NCBI RefSeq assembly: GCF_011927795.1
Contig: NZ_JAATJJ010000001.1
Location: 1,353,397-1,417,396, forward strand
Origin: Saonia flava
GTDB taxonomy: Bacteria > Bacteroidota > Bacteroidia > Flavobacteriales > Flavobacteriaceae
Length of the DNA stretch: 64,000 bases
Direction: 5' to 3'
Program-made: the position numbers and the translations under genes
The notes under the pieces: model-generated
The model's database searches: none
Told to the model about the DNA's origin: nothing
The model's input: the letters and a program-made list of their open reading frames with translations, nothing else
Part shown: piece after piece, positions 53,690 through 62,501 of the stretch
How positions within the stretch are numbered: position 1 is the stretch's first letter
Layout: each line of letters opens with the position of its first letter

Positions 53690-54910
53690 TTATCTCACTT
53701 TTAATGTCACAAATGTCACAATGGCCAATAGGATTCCAACAATCCAAAATCGTACAACTATCTTACTTTCGTGATATCCCTTTTTCTGATAATGGTGATG
53801 AAGTGGTGCCATTAAAAAAATACGCTGCCCTTCACCTAATTTTTTCTTTGTATACTTAAAATACCCAACCTGTAGCATCACAGAAATAGACTCAGCGAAG
53901 AAAATCCCACACAAAACAGGTATCAATAATTCTTTTCTAACAATTATAGCTATGACCGCAATGATTCCTCCAATTGTCAAACTCCCCGTATCTCCCATAA
54001 ACACCTGTGCCGGAAAAGCATTGTACCATAGAAAACCCACCAATGCTCCAACAAAAGCCGTAATAAAAACAACCAATTCCCCGGCCATTGGTATGTAAAA
54101 AATATCGAGATATTCGGAAAAAATAACGTTACCTGAGACCCACGCAAAAATACCTAGGGTAAGAACTATAATTGCGGATGTTCCAGCAGCCAGCCCATCA
54201 ATGCCATCGGTTAAGTTGGCTCCATTTGAAACTGCCGTTATAATTATGATTACTATCGGAATAAAAATCAGCCAGGCATACTTTTCTAGACCATCCCCTG
54301 CCCAGGAAATTAAATCTGCATAATCAAATTCATTGTTCTTAAAAAATGGAACTGTCGTTTTTGTAGATTTCACCTCTTGACCAGGAATTTCTTCCACGGT
54401 AAATTCTTGTGTGATTATAGTCTTACTTTGCTCTTTCATTGTCACCTGCGGATGAAGGTAAAGCGTTGCGCCAACCATTAATCCCAAGACCACTTGACCC
54501 ATAATCTTAAAGCGACCTTTAAGACCTTGTTTATCCTTTTTAAACACTTTTATATAATCATCAACAAAACCGATAATACCCATCCAAACGGTAGTAATAA
54601 TCAATAAAACCACATATACATTATCCAGTTTGGCAAATAAAAGCACCGGAATCAAAGTTGCCATGATGATTATTAAACCCCCCATTGTTGGGGTCCCTGC
54701 TTTTTGTTTTTGACCTTCCAATCCAAGGTCTCTAACTGTTTCCCCAATTTGTTTACGTCTTAGGAAAAGAATTATTTTTTTTCCAAATACTGTTGCAATT
54801 ATTAATGACAATAACACAGACAAGGCGGCCCTAAATGTTAAGAACTGGAAAAGTCCAGCTCCTGGCAGCTGATATTGTTTTTCCAAATATTCAAATAAGT
54901 AGTATAACAT
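53690..54910 (-). CDS. mraY: Phospho-N-acetylmuramoyl-pentapeptide-transferase MraY
   Basis: 406 residues, ten predicted membrane helices. Transfers phospho-MurNAc-pentapeptide to undecaprenyl phosphate to give lipid I. Motifs: [38 protein letters not shown] (catalytic Asp pair), [38 protein letters not shown], and [12 protein letters not shown]. It is longer than the E. coli enzyme (360) because of a loop at ~160-205 with a basic/acidic segment ([18 protein letters not shown]), also common in Bacteroidota. Confidence 0.97.
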   Translation of the reverse strand: MLYYLFEYLEKQYQLPGAGLFQFLTFRAALSVLLSLIIATVFGKKIILFLRRKQIGETVRDLGLEGQKQKAGTPTMGGLIIIMATLIPVLLFAKLDNVYVVLLIITTVWMGIIGFVDDYIKVFKKDKQGLKGRFKIMGQVVLGLMVGATLYLHPQVTMKEQSKTIITQEFTVEEIPGQEVKSTKTTVPFFKNNEFDYADLISWAGDGLEKYAWLIFIPIVIIIITAVSNGANLTDGIDGLAAGTSAIIVLTLGIFAWVSGNVIFSEYLDIFYIPMAGELVVFITAFVGALVGFLWYNAFPAQVFMGDTGSLTIGGIIAVIAIIVRKELLIPVLCGIFFAESISVMLQVGYFKYTKKKLGEGQRIFLMAPLHHHYQKKGYHESKIVVRFWIVGILLAIVTFVTLKVR

Positions 54911-54929
54911 AATTGCTAACCTGTCAAGG

Positions 54930-56390
54930 TCATTTATTTAAACTAGTCAATAATTCCTTTACAATCTTAAAATCATCAAAATCCGTTCGTTCACCGTTTG
55001 TTTCCTGATAGGTCTCATGCCCTTTTCCGGCCACAAGAATAATATCATTGCCAACTGCCAATTGACAGGCTGTTTTTATGGCCTGTTCGCGATTCTCGAT
55101 GGAGAGTATTTTTTTTATATTTTGGGGCTCTACACCTGCTTCCATTTCTTCAATTATCAGGGCTGCAGATTCCGTACGGGGGTTATCTGATGTGAAAATT
55201 GTCTTATTGCTCATTTCTGAAGCGATATGACCCATAACCGGGCGCTTAGACTTATCTCTGTCACCACCACACCCCACTACGGTGATAACATTTTCATTTC
55301 CAGTCCTCAATGCATTGATAGTATCAAGTACATTTTTAAGCGCATCCGGCGTATGGGCATAATCAACAATTGCCGTTATTTTTTCTTTAGATATATAATA
55401 TTGAAATCTTCCGTCCACATTTTCCAATTCACTCAGAAGGCGGAGTGTTTCCATTTTTTCCAACCCCAACAAATCAGCCGTTGCATAAATTGCCAACATG
55501 TTATAGGCATTAAAGTCTCCTATTAATTTTGACCATAATTCATTGTCATCAATCTTTAAAAGTTGACCATGAAACTGATTTTCCAAAATATTTGCCCTAT
55601 AATCTGCATAGGTCTTTAAAGCATAGGTATACTTCTTGGCCTTGGTATTTTGCAACATTACCAAACCATTCTTATCATCAATATTGGAAAGGGCAAACGC
55701 CTTTTTTGGAAGATTATCGAACAATTTTTTCTTGGTATCCCTATACTCAGCAAAGGTCTTATGATAATCCAAATGATCATGGGATAGATTTGTAAAAATT
55801 GCCCCTTCAAAGACCAAGCCCTCTGTTCTTTTTTGGTGGATTCCATGCGAGCTCACCTCCATAAAACAAAATTCCACGCCTGCATCATTCATTAAACTTA
55901 AATGTTTGTTTATAACCAATGCATCTGGAGTAGTGTGGGACGTAGCATATTGTTCATCGTCCACCATAATTTTTATTGTGGAAATTAATCCAACCTTATA
56001 CCCAGCCCTTTTGAACAATTGATACAAAAGGCTACTGACAGTAGTTTTTCCATTGGTACCGGTAACAGCCACCAGCTTCAAATTTTTAGATGGATTTCCA
56101 TAGAAATTTGAAGCCATAATAGCTAAAGCTTTTGCTCCATTATCAACCTCAAGATAGGTAACACCATTTACCATGTTTTTGGGCAATTCTTCACATACAA
56201 TGGCCTTGGCTCCTGCATCAACGGTTTTGGCTATGTACTTATGGCCATCTGTAACTGTTCCTTTTATAGCCACAAAGACATCGTCCATTCCTACTTTTCT
56301 AGAATCAAAGCATATGGTATTTACCATTGTATTTGTAGTTCCACTTACTGCAGAAAGACCAACTCCATATAATATGTCTTTAAGCAACAT
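54930..56390 (-). CDS. murE: UDP-N-acetylmuramoyl-L-alanyl-D-glutamate--diaminopimelate ligase
   Basis: 486 residues from ATG 56390, which overlaps the ftsI stop (TGATG); a GTG one codon upstream is also possible. Adds the third stem-peptide residue. [18 protein letters not shown] is the ATP loop, [17 protein letters not shown] and [10 protein letters not shown] follow. The DNPR motif is the hallmark of meso-diaminopimelate-adding enzymes (lysine-adding ones differ here), so the wall should contain meso-DAP. Confidence 0.97.
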   Translation of the reverse strand: MLLKDILYGVGLSAVSGTTNTMVNTICFDSRKVGMDDVFVAIKGTVTDGHKYIAKTVDAGAKAIVCEELPKNMVNGVTYLEVDNGAKALAIMASNFYGNPSKNLKLVAVTGTNGKTTVSSLLYQLFKRAGYKVGLISTIKIMVDDEQYATSHTTPDALVINKHLSLMNDAGVEFCFMEVSSHGIHQKRTEGLVFEGAIFTNLSHDHLDYHKTFAEYRDTKKKLFDNLPKKAFALSNIDDKNGLVMLQNTKAKKYTYALKTYADYRANILENQFHGQLLKIDDNELWSKLIGDFNAYNMLAIYATADLLGLEKMETLRLLSELENVDGRFQYYISKEKITAIVDYAHTPDALKNVLDTINALRTGNENVITVVGCGGDRDKSKRPVMGHIASEMSNKTIFTSDNPRTESAALIIEEMEAGVEPQNIKKILSIENREQAIKTACQLAVGNDIILVAGKGHETYQETNGERTDFDDFKIVKELLTSLNK

Positions 56391-58396
56391 CACGATAGTT
56401 CCAATACTATTTTTTTAACCTTATTCAAATCTGTTCCCTGGGATATAGATTGTTCTTTTACTTTTCCGTTTCCTTTGACCTCAACTTTTAATCCTAAATT
56501 TTCAAGAATGGAAACAGCATCCATTCCGCTCATACCTTTTACATTGGGCATAGTGCTGTACTTTTTTTGAGCTTCCGCATAGTATCCCTCATACTTTAAT
56601 TCCAACTCATTGTTTTGGGGCTTTAGAAACTCCACTTCATCTGTCTTTGGAGAAATAGTATATATTTTCTGGGCAATTGATTTAAAAACCGGACCGGAAA
56701 CATCGGCACCATAATATCCAACGCCCCTATCGGGCTCATGAATCACTACAATGCAAGAATATTTTGGATTGTCTGCTGGAAAATACCCAGCAAAAGATGA
56801 AATGTATTTTAACTTATCCGGATCCTTAGAAACATAGTTTTTCTGCGTAGTGCCTGTTTTTCCTGCCATTGAAAAATTTTCAGTATACAATCCATGCCCA
56901 GTTCCATGTTTTTTTTCGACCACATTCTTTAGCAACTGCTTTACCTTTCCAGCCGTTTCTTTGGAACAAATAGATGAATTGATAACCTCCTTATCAAACT
57001 TCAGAATGGTCTTGTTCCATTCCTTGACCTCTTTAATCAATCGAGGTCTTAACATTTCACCATCATTGGCAATGGCATTATAAAAAGAAAGTGTTTGCAA
57101 TGGGGTTAAGGACACTTCATAGCCATGGGACATCCAAGCCAAAGAAATACCGGACCATCCCTTATCTCCTGGATATCTTATAACTGGCGCACCCTCCCCT
57201 TTAATGGGCATTCCCAATTCTTTATGAAGACCCATATTCATTAGCCTATTCACAAACTTTTCTGGGTTCTCCTTATAATTATTATGAATCATTTTAGCAA
57301 AAGCCGTGTTAGAGGATACTTCAAAAGCTTTAGAAAGAGAAATCTCTCCATATCCTCCCCATTTAGAATCTCTTACAGTTCTATCATACACCTTAAATCT
57401 TCCTTTTTCGGTATCAAGTACAGTACTGGTATCCACTACTTTATCCTCTAAAGCGGCAACCATGGACATTAGCTTAAATGTTGAGCCGGGTTCATGGGAT
57501 TCTCCTACCGCATAGTTTAGCCTTTCATAATATTTACCCTCTGCCGTTCTTCCTAAATTGGAAATAGCCTTTACTTCTCCTGTTTTAGTCTCCATGACAA
57601 TGACACAACCATGGTCTGCTTTATAATGTTCCAATTGCCTCAACAAAGCGTGATGTGCAATATCCTGAATATTAATATTAATAGTAGAAACCACATCATA
57701 GCCATCCTTAGGTTCCACAATATTGTCCAACCCAATAGGCTTCCATTGTCCTTTAGCAATTTTCTGCTTTAAACGTTTACCCTCAACACCTCTTAAGTAT
57801 TGCCCAAAAGCCCCTTCCAGTCCAACTCTGGTATAATATCCATTTTCATCCACGCGTTCATAGCCAACACTACGTTCAGCAATTTTTCCCAAAGGATGCT
57901 CTCGAACGATTTTTTGCTCCGCAATAAAACCCCCTCTATTAGGCCCCTTCTTAAAAAGAGGAAATGTTTTCACTTTTATATAGTCAGAATAGTCAAGATT
58001 TCTAGCAATAAGGGCGTATCTATTTTTGTTGACTTTTGCTTTTCTTAAAATTTGTTCGTAATAAGAAGACGGTTTACTTAGCAATTTGGAGAGCTCATTG
58101 GAAAGCGGTCTGATGTTTTCCTCAAAATCAACATCTTTAACAGTTTCAGCATCAAAACGAATTGTATATCTGGATACCGAAGTTGCCAATAGGCTACCAT
58201 CATCTGAATACAGATTACCCCTATTGGGTTCTATGGTAAACATCCTTTCTGTACGCTGCATGGCCAAATTCTTGTACTTATCACCATCCACCATTTGTAT
58301 CCTCGTCATTTTAAATACCACAGCAAAAGCAAAGACAAAAAGAAATCCTGCCACTATATATAATCTGGTCAATATTTTTTTTTCTGTTACTGCCAC
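56390..58396 (-). CDS. ftsI: Division transpeptidase FtsI/PBP3 with a PASTA domain
   Basis: 668 residues, GTG start at 58396 overlapping the ftsL stop (TAGTG). N-terminal membrane helix (~9-29), PBP dimerisation domain, then the transpeptidase: active-site Ser in EPGSTFKLMS, second motif SSNTAFA, third motif GKTGTTQKNY. One PASTA domain at the C-terminus (TMPNVKGMSGMDAVSILENLG to the end), an extra common in Bacteroidota and Firmicutes PBPs and absent from E. coli FtsI. It cross-links septal peptidoglycan together with FtsW. Confidence 0.95.
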   Translation of the reverse strand: MAVTEKKILTRLYIVAGFLFVFAFAVVFKMTRIQMVDGDKYKNLAMQRTERMFTIEPNRGNLYSDDGSLLATSVSRYTIRFDAETVKDVDFEENIRPLSNELSKLLSKPSSYYEQILRKAKVNKNRYALIARNLDYSDYIKVKTFPLFKKGPNRGGFIAEQKIVREHPLGKIAERSVGYERVDENGYYTRVGLEGAFGQYLRGVEGKRLKQKIAKGQWKPIGLDNIVEPKDGYDVVSTININIQDIAHHALLRQLEHYKADHGCVIVMETKTGEVKAISNLGRTAEGKYYERLNYAVGESHEPGSTFKLMSMVAALEDKVVDTSTVLDTEKGRFKVYDRTVRDSKWGGYGEISLSKAFEVSSNTAFAKMIHNNYKENPEKFVNRLMNMGLHKELGMPIKGEGAPVIRYPGDKGWSGISLAWMSHGYEVSLTPLQTLSFYNAIANDGEMLRPRLIKEVKEWNKTILKFDKEVINSSICSKETAGKVKQLLKNVVEKKHGTGHGLYTENFSMAGKTGTTQKNYVSKDPDKLKYISSFAGYFPADNPKYSCIVVIHEPDRGVGYYGADVSGPVFKSIAQKIYTISPKTDEVEFLKPQNNELELKYEGYYAEAQKKYSTMPNVKGMSGMDAVSILENLGLKVEVKGNGKVKEQSISQGTDLNKVKKIVLELS

Positions 58397-58713
58397 TATT
58401 CTATTGCCTTAACCTTTATTTTTTTTGGTGGAGTTTCTGACGGGTACAAACCCTTTGCCTCCACAACTTGCATTACTTTGGATTCCAATTTTAATCTTTG
58501 AACATCACCACGGGTATCCACAAACTCACTTCGTAATTCTTTCACCTCTTCATTTAATGCCGCTATTTGATGTACTTTTTTATCTGCACTATGGGAACTT
58601 GCAATCATCACCACTGCCAAAAAGGAAAAGAAAAAAATGAACAGCCAATTTTTTGGGGCATCTCCACTTATTAAAAACTTTCCTTTTAATATGTCCAATA
58701 GTCCTTTTTTCAT
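58396..58713 (-). CDS. ftsL: FtsL-like division protein
   Basis: 105 residues, bitopic: cytoplasmic start MKKGLLDILKGKFLISGDAPKN, membrane helix ~24-41 (WLFIFFFSFLAVVMIASS), periplasmic coiled coil (VHQIAALNEEVKELRSEFVDTRGDVQRLKLESKV). FtsL forms a complex with FtsQ and DivIC/FtsB in the divisome. The sequence is poorly conserved across bacteria; the assignment rests on topology and on the position between rsmH and ftsI. Confidence 0.85.
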   Translation of the reverse strand: MKKGLLDILKGKFLISGDAPKNWLFIFFFSFLAVVMIASSHSADKKVHQIAALNEEVKELRSEFVDTRGDVQRLKLESKVMQVVEAKGLYPSETPPKKIKVKAIE

Positions 58714-58716
58714 TTT

Positions 58717-59613
58717 CTATATTCTTTCAGCTATTCTCAGTTTAGCACTTCGAGCTCTATTATTTAATTTTATTTCTTCAGCTGATGGAGTAACCAACCC
58801 TCCTACTTTTTTAAAGGGCACATTAACATTACCATAAAAATCTTTCTCAGCCTCTCCCTCAAATTTACCTTCCCGAACAAATCTTTTTACCAACCTATCT
58901 TCCAAGGAGTGATAGCTTAAAATGCTCAATCTCCCTCCTTTATTAATTAAATCCGGTGTCTGTAGCAAGAATTCCTTTATTACCTGAATTTCTTGATTTA
59001 CCTCAATACGAATGGCCTGATATATCTGGGCCAAAATTTTATGCTCTTTAAACTTTGGCAAAAACCTTTGCAACACCTTTTTTAATTCCTCAGTAGTCTT
59101 TATTGGGGACTCTTCCCTGTACTCCACTATTGTTTTTGACAAAGCATTGGCATTTCTTAAATCCCCGTACTCAAAAAAAACCTTTCTTAAATCATCATAG
59201 GAATATTGGTTTACCACTTGAAAAGCGGAAACACTATTTTTTTTACTCATTCTCATATCCAAATCAGCATCAAACCTTGTGGAAAAACCACGTTCCGCTT
59301 TATCAAATTGATGAGAAGAAACCCCAAAATCTGCTAGGATTCCATCTACTTTCCGAATGCCATAGAACTTTAAAAACTGAGTTATGTACCTAAAATTTTC
59401 ATTAATCAGGGTAAACCTTTCATCTTTCAAGGCATTTTGCAACGCATCTTCATCTTGGTCAAATGCATATAGCTTGCCTTCATTGCCCAGCCTTTTCAAT
59501 ATTTCTTTAGAATGCCCTCCACCGCCAAAGGTCACATCCACGTACACTCCATTTTGCTTTATGCCTAGACCATCTACAGTCTCTTTGAGCAATACTGGAC
59601 TATGGTAACTCAT
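58717..59613 (-). CDS. rsmH: 16S rRNA (cytosine-1402-N4)-methyltransferase
   Basis: 298 residues. N4-methylates C1402 in the 16S decoding centre. MSYHSPVLLKETVDGL, SAM motif YVDVTFGGGGHSKEIL, FDQDEDALQNAL, GILADFGVSSHQFD, ERGFSTRFDADLDMRM and SILSYHSLEDRLVKRF are family hallmarks. Its start overlaps the end of mraZ by 14 bp. Confidence 0.97.
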   Translation of the reverse strand: MSYHSPVLLKETVDGLGIKQNGVYVDVTFGGGGHSKEILKRLGNEGKLYAFDQDEDALQNALKDERFTLINENFRYITQFLKFYGIRKVDGILADFGVSSHQFDKAERGFSTRFDADLDMRMSKKNSVSAFQVVNQYSYDDLRKVFFEYGDLRNANALSKTIVEYREESPIKTTEELKKVLQRFLPKFKEHKILAQIYQAIRIEVNQEIQVIKEFLLQTPDLINKGGRLSILSYHSLEDRLVKRFVREGKFEGEAEKDFYGNVNVPFKKVGGLVTPSAEEIKLNNRARSAKLRIAERI

Positions 59614-60073
59614 CGGCTTCTGTCTTCTTACTTCCCATGGACTCCTCTGCCATTTTAGCTACCTCCTCATCTGACACATTTATGGTTTCTTCATATCCAT
59701 CCTTGTCCCAAACTTCAATAAAACCAACAGAACAGGTCAAAACCACTTCTTTACTGATACCAGCAAATTCTACTAAGTTTTTTGGGATTTGCAATCTTCC
59801 CGTACCATCTATTTCAACAGGTGCCAAACCAGCCGTATAAATCCTAAAAAAAGTATTGTTTACTTTATCAAAACTATTCTGCTCCCTTAACTGCTTGCTT
59901 ATATCGTTCCAGTACTCCATTGGATGTAGTTCCAAACAACGTTGAAACATTGATCTCTTAAGAACAAAGCCGTCATTAAGCACAGGTGCCAGCTGTTTTT
60001 TTAGCACAGTTGGCAACATAATCCTACCTTTGGTATCGGCTTTACAATTAAATTGTCCTATGAGATTAATCAC
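59600..60073 (-). CDS. mraZ: MraZ transcriptional regulator
   Basis: 157 residues from GTG 60073 (MINLIGQFNC; no in-frame ATG upstream). Two SpoVT-AbrB-like halves, each with the DxxxR motif of the family: KADTKGRIMLP near residue 12 and EIDGTGRLQIP near residue 88. MraZ forms a ring that binds direct repeats in its own promoter and regulates the dcw operon. Its binding repeats are visible just upstream (60124-60202). The C-terminal ~15 residues (SMGSKKTEADELP) are polar and unstructured. Confidence 0.96.
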   Translation of the reverse strand: MINLIGQFNCKADTKGRIMLPTVLKKQLAPVLNDGFVLKRSMFQRCLELHPMEYWNDISKQLREQNSFDKVNNTFFRIYTAGLAPVEIDGTGRLQIPKNLVEFAGISKEVVLTCSVGFIEVWDKDGYEETINVSDEEVAKMAEESMGSKKTEADELP

Positions 60074-60103
60074 TGAATATGAATGGCTTTAGCTTTAATA
60101 ACT

Positions 60104-60111
60104 CAAATATA
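60104..60111 (-). promoter_or_regulatory. -7 element of the dcw operon (minus strand TATATTTG)
   Basis: Minus-strand TATATTTG fits TAnnTTTG, 30 bp before the mraZ GTG. The region where a -33 element would sit (about 60130-60140) is occupied by MraZ boxes. Confidence 0.5.
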
Positions 60112-60123
60112 TAGAAATTATTA

Positions 60124-60202
60124 CCACATTTTTCCACTTTTCTCCATAATTTACCACTTTGTTGATAAATTTTTCCACTTTCGCATGCCTAAAACCCACT
60201 TT
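60124..60202 (-). promoter_or_regulatory. MraZ operator: six phased repeats
   Basis: On the minus strand AAAGTGG occurs exactly four times (60134-60140, 60154-60160, 60175-60181, 60196-60202) with two degenerate copies (AATGTGG 60124-60130, ATTATGG 60144-60150). The four proximal copies are spaced exactly 10 bp apart and the outer two follow at 21-bp steps. MraZ sites described in E. coli (TGGG-type) and Mycoplasma (AAAGTG-type) are direct repeats with about 10-bp period. The array sits over the -33 region of the mraZ promoter. Confidence 0.75.
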
Positions 60203-60291
60203 AATGAAGAAAAGCACGGCTGATATTTGACCTATTTCCACAAAAAAATCAATGGTTTATGAGGTATAGATTACATGTGCTGACAATACTT

Positions 60292-60324
60292 TTGCATGGT
60301 ATTATATGGAAATGTATATATTTG
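60292..60324 (+). promoter_or_regulatory. Promoter of the alpha/beta hydrolase gene
   Basis: TTG at 60292-60294, 22 bp spacer, TATATTTG at 60317-60324: both elements at consensus spacing. Leader about 20 nt before ATG 60351. The 277-bp gap between the divergent mraZ and hydrolase genes thus holds both promoters and the MraZ boxes. Confidence 0.6.
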
Positions 60325-60350
60325 TCACAATTGACCGGAACTAGCCTTTA

Positions 60351-61115
60351 ATGGAAGAAAAAATTATTACAGATGGAAAATACCGATATATAGAAATAGG
60401 GGATGGAACCCCTATTATTATATTACATGGTTTGATGGGGGGATTGAGTAATTTTCAAGGAGTTACGGAGTATTTTCCAGAAAAAGGCTATAAGGTCTTA
60501 ATTCCTGAACTACCCATCTATGACATGCCGTTATTAAAAACCAATGTGAAATTTTTTGCAAAGTTTTTAGAGAAATTCATTGAGCATAAAGGTTTAAAGG
60601 ATGTTATCCTATTGGGAAACTCCTTGGGTGGCCATATTGGGTTATTGCACACCAAACTATATCCTGAAATGGTAAAAGCATTAGTAATTACAGGAAGTTC
60701 TGGCCTTTATGAAAGCGCCATGGGTGATGGATATCCCAAGCGAGGTGATTATGAGTTCATAAAAAAGAAGGCACAGGATGTTTTTTATGATCCCGAAGTG
60801 GCAACAAAAGAAATAGTTGATGAAGTTTTTGCAACGGTTAACGACCGAATGAAGCTTGTAAAAACATTGTCCATTGCCAAAAGTGCCATACGTCATAACA
60901 TGTCCAAGGATTTGCCGCATATGCACACTCCAACCTGTATTATATGGGGCGAGAATGACTCTGTTACTCCGCCTAATGTAGCAAAGGAATTTCATGAACT
61001 TCTACCGGATTCCGACTTGTTTTGGATTGAAAAATGTGGACACGCACCTATGATGGAACATCCGAAAGAGTTTAATGAGTTATTGGATGCTTGGCTTACA
61101 GAACGTAAATTCTAA
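60351..61115 (+). CDS. Alpha/beta hydrolase
   Basis: 254 residues. Oxyanion motif LHGLMGG at ~25-31, nucleophile elbow GNSLGG with Ser91, acid Asp in WGENDSVTPP, and His in CGHAPMMEHP near the C-terminus, giving a complete catalytic triad. The substrate is unknown; it could be an esterase or C-C bond hydrolase. It is divergent from the dcw operon and 14 bp before engB, an arrangement I know from other flavobacteria. Confidence 0.9.
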   Translation: MEEKIITDGKYRYIEIGDGTPIIILHGLMGGLSNFQGVTEYFPEKGYKVLIPELPIYDMPLLKTNVKFFAKFLEKFIEHKGLKDVILLGNSLGGHIGLLHTKLYPEMVKALVITGSSGLYESAMGDGYPKRGDYEFIKKKAQDVFYDPEVATKEIVDEVFATVNDRMKLVKTLSIAKSAIRHNMSKDLPHMHTPTCIIWGENDSVTPPNVAKEFHELLPDSDLFWIEKCGHAPMMEHPKEFNELLDAWLTERKF

Positions 61116-61129
61116 ATAATACTTTTCTG

Positions 61130-61747
61130 ATGAAAATAAAGTCTTCCGACTTTGTAATGAGCAACTCCAGTGTGGAAAAATGCCCCAATGAACCCATTCC
61201 AGAATATGCGTTTATAGGAAGGTCCAATGTAGGGAAGTCTTCTTTAATTAATATGCTTACGCAAAGAAAAGGATTGGCAAAAACATCCGGCAGACCAGGG
61301 AAAACCCAGCTTATCAATCATTTTAAAATTAACGGCAATTGGTTCTTGGTTGATTTACCTGGTTATGGGTATGCAAAAGTCTCCAAAAAAGAGAAAAAAA
61401 CATTTCAAAAATACATTACGGATTATTTTTTAAAAAGAGAACAGCTGGTATGTGCCTTTATTTTGATTGATATTAGGCACGAACCGCAAAAAATTGATAT
61501 GGAATTTATGGAGTGGATGGGTGAAAACCAAATTCCTTTTTCCATTATTTTTACCAAAGCGGATAAACTTAAACCCAAAACAATTGAACAACATGCCAAT
61601 GGCTATCTCAATGAATTACTAAATGGTGTTTGGGAAGAAGCTCCAAATCATTTCATTACTTCCTCATCTAAAAATATTGGAAGAGAAGAAGTTCTGGATT
61701 ATATCGATTCTATAAACACAAATTTTTTTAAACAGGTTCAAGATTGA
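61130..61747 (+). CDS. engB: Ribosome biogenesis GTPase EngB
   Basis: 205 residues. TRAFAC-class GTPase (YihA/YsxC) needed for 50S assembly. G1 GRSNVGKSS, G2 around GLAKTSGRPGKTQLINHF, G3 DLPGYGYAKVSK, G4 FTKADKL, G5 TSSSKN. Probably co-transcribed with the hydrolase. Its TGA and the stop of the next, convergent gene are one base apart. Confidence 0.96.
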   Translation: MKIKSSDFVMSNSSVEKCPNEPIPEYAFIGRSNVGKSSLINMLTQRKGLAKTSGRPGKTQLINHFKINGNWFLVDLPGYGYAKVSKKEKKTFQKYITDYFLKREQLVCAFILIDIRHEPQKIDMEFMEWMGENQIPFSIIFTKADKLKPKTIEQHANGYLNELLNGVWEEAPNHFITSSSKNIGREEVLDYIDSINTNFFKQVQD

Positions 61748-61748
61748 T

Positions 61749-62162
61749 TTATATCTTAAAAAACCTCTTTTTTTTCACCTCAATAAGTTCTATTAGTTCC
61801 TCGGAAGTTTCTACAACATTTAATATTTCAGTATGTATAAAAACTTCCATATACCCATTAATAATTGCAAATACTATAGGATATGAATAGGGATCATCGT
61901 CTTGATGGTCAAACTTCTTTATAAATTCGTTCTTATGTAAAAACTGCATTTCAAGACCCTTGGGGTTATGAGCCTTAACCATATTTTTATTGCTCTTCCT
62001 ATATTTTCTCCAAATCTTATCTTCCTTAATAGTTCCATAAGTTATATCGCAAAGATTACAGGCATAGGTTTCTGGGCTTAACATTTTATGGGCACTATCC
62101 AAAATAGCATTATGTATTCCAGAATTGGCATTGTAAACAAAAATTAACTTGTTGTTTGCCAT
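61749..62162 (-). CDS. Uncharacterised CxxC protein in the gldBC operon
   Basis: 137 residues, soluble. It starts MANNKLIFVYNANSGIHNAI, has a CxxC pair in YACNLCDITYG (about residues 34-40), a basic stretch (WRKYRKSNKNMVK), and ends SEELIELIEVKKKRFFKI. I recall similar uncharacterised proteins in flavobacteria but no function. It follows gldC after 3 bp on the same strand, so it is the third gene of the gldB-gldC operon. A link to gliding or to metal/redox handling is possible but unproven. Confidence 0.75.
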   Translation of the reverse strand: MANNKLIFVYNANSGIHNAILDSAHKMLSPETYACNLCDITYGTIKEDKIWRKYRKSNKNMVKAHNPKGLEMQFLHKNEFIKKFDHQDDDPYSYPIVFAIINGYMEVFIHTEILNVVETSEELIELIEVKKKRFFKI

Positions 62163-62165
62163 GAA

Positions 62166-62501
62166 TTATTTTTTCAACTCCAACTTCTCAGCAAAATATT
62201 CACAAAAATCCTTCATAGTGGCAGTCATTTTTTCATCTTGGGTTGCTTTCATAAAGGTATCGGAAAGAGATACCAAAGTCTGGTGAAAGAAAATTTTCAT
62301 TTCATCAACAGGCATATCCTTTGTCCATAAATCTATCTTGAGGGACTCTTTATTTTTGCTATCCCAAACAGACAACAACATAGCTTTAGCTTCCTCATTG
62401 TCTATACCACCATCTTGTGCGGACCAAGTTAATTTCTCTGGAACTCTGTTTTCATCCAAGCCTACCGTCAATGTAATTTCTGATGTATGCAATTCTGCCA
62501 T
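62166..62501 (-). CDS. gldC: Gliding motility protein GldC
   Basis: 111 residues, cytoplasmic. HTSEITLTVGLDENRVPEKLTWSA, LLSVWDSKNKESLKIDLWTKDMPVDEMK and MKDFCEYFAEKLELKK are typical of GldC. In F. johnsoniae gldC mutants glide poorly; the molecular role is unclear. It starts immediately after the gldB stop (adjacent, no gap). Confidence 0.95.
   Translation of the reverse strand: MAELHTSEITLTVGLDENRVPEKLTWSAQDGGIDNEEAKAMLLSVWDSKNKESLKIDLWTKDMPVDEMKIFFHQTLVSLSDTFMKATQDEKMTATMKDFCEYFAEKLELKK

Noticed and set aside
60121-60245. Replication origin with DnaA boxes
   Set aside because: Several TTTTCCAC strings recall DnaA boxes, but none matches TTATCCACA well; the exact 10/21-bp phasing and position upstream of mraZ fit MraZ sites better, and no dnaA or dnaN is nearby.
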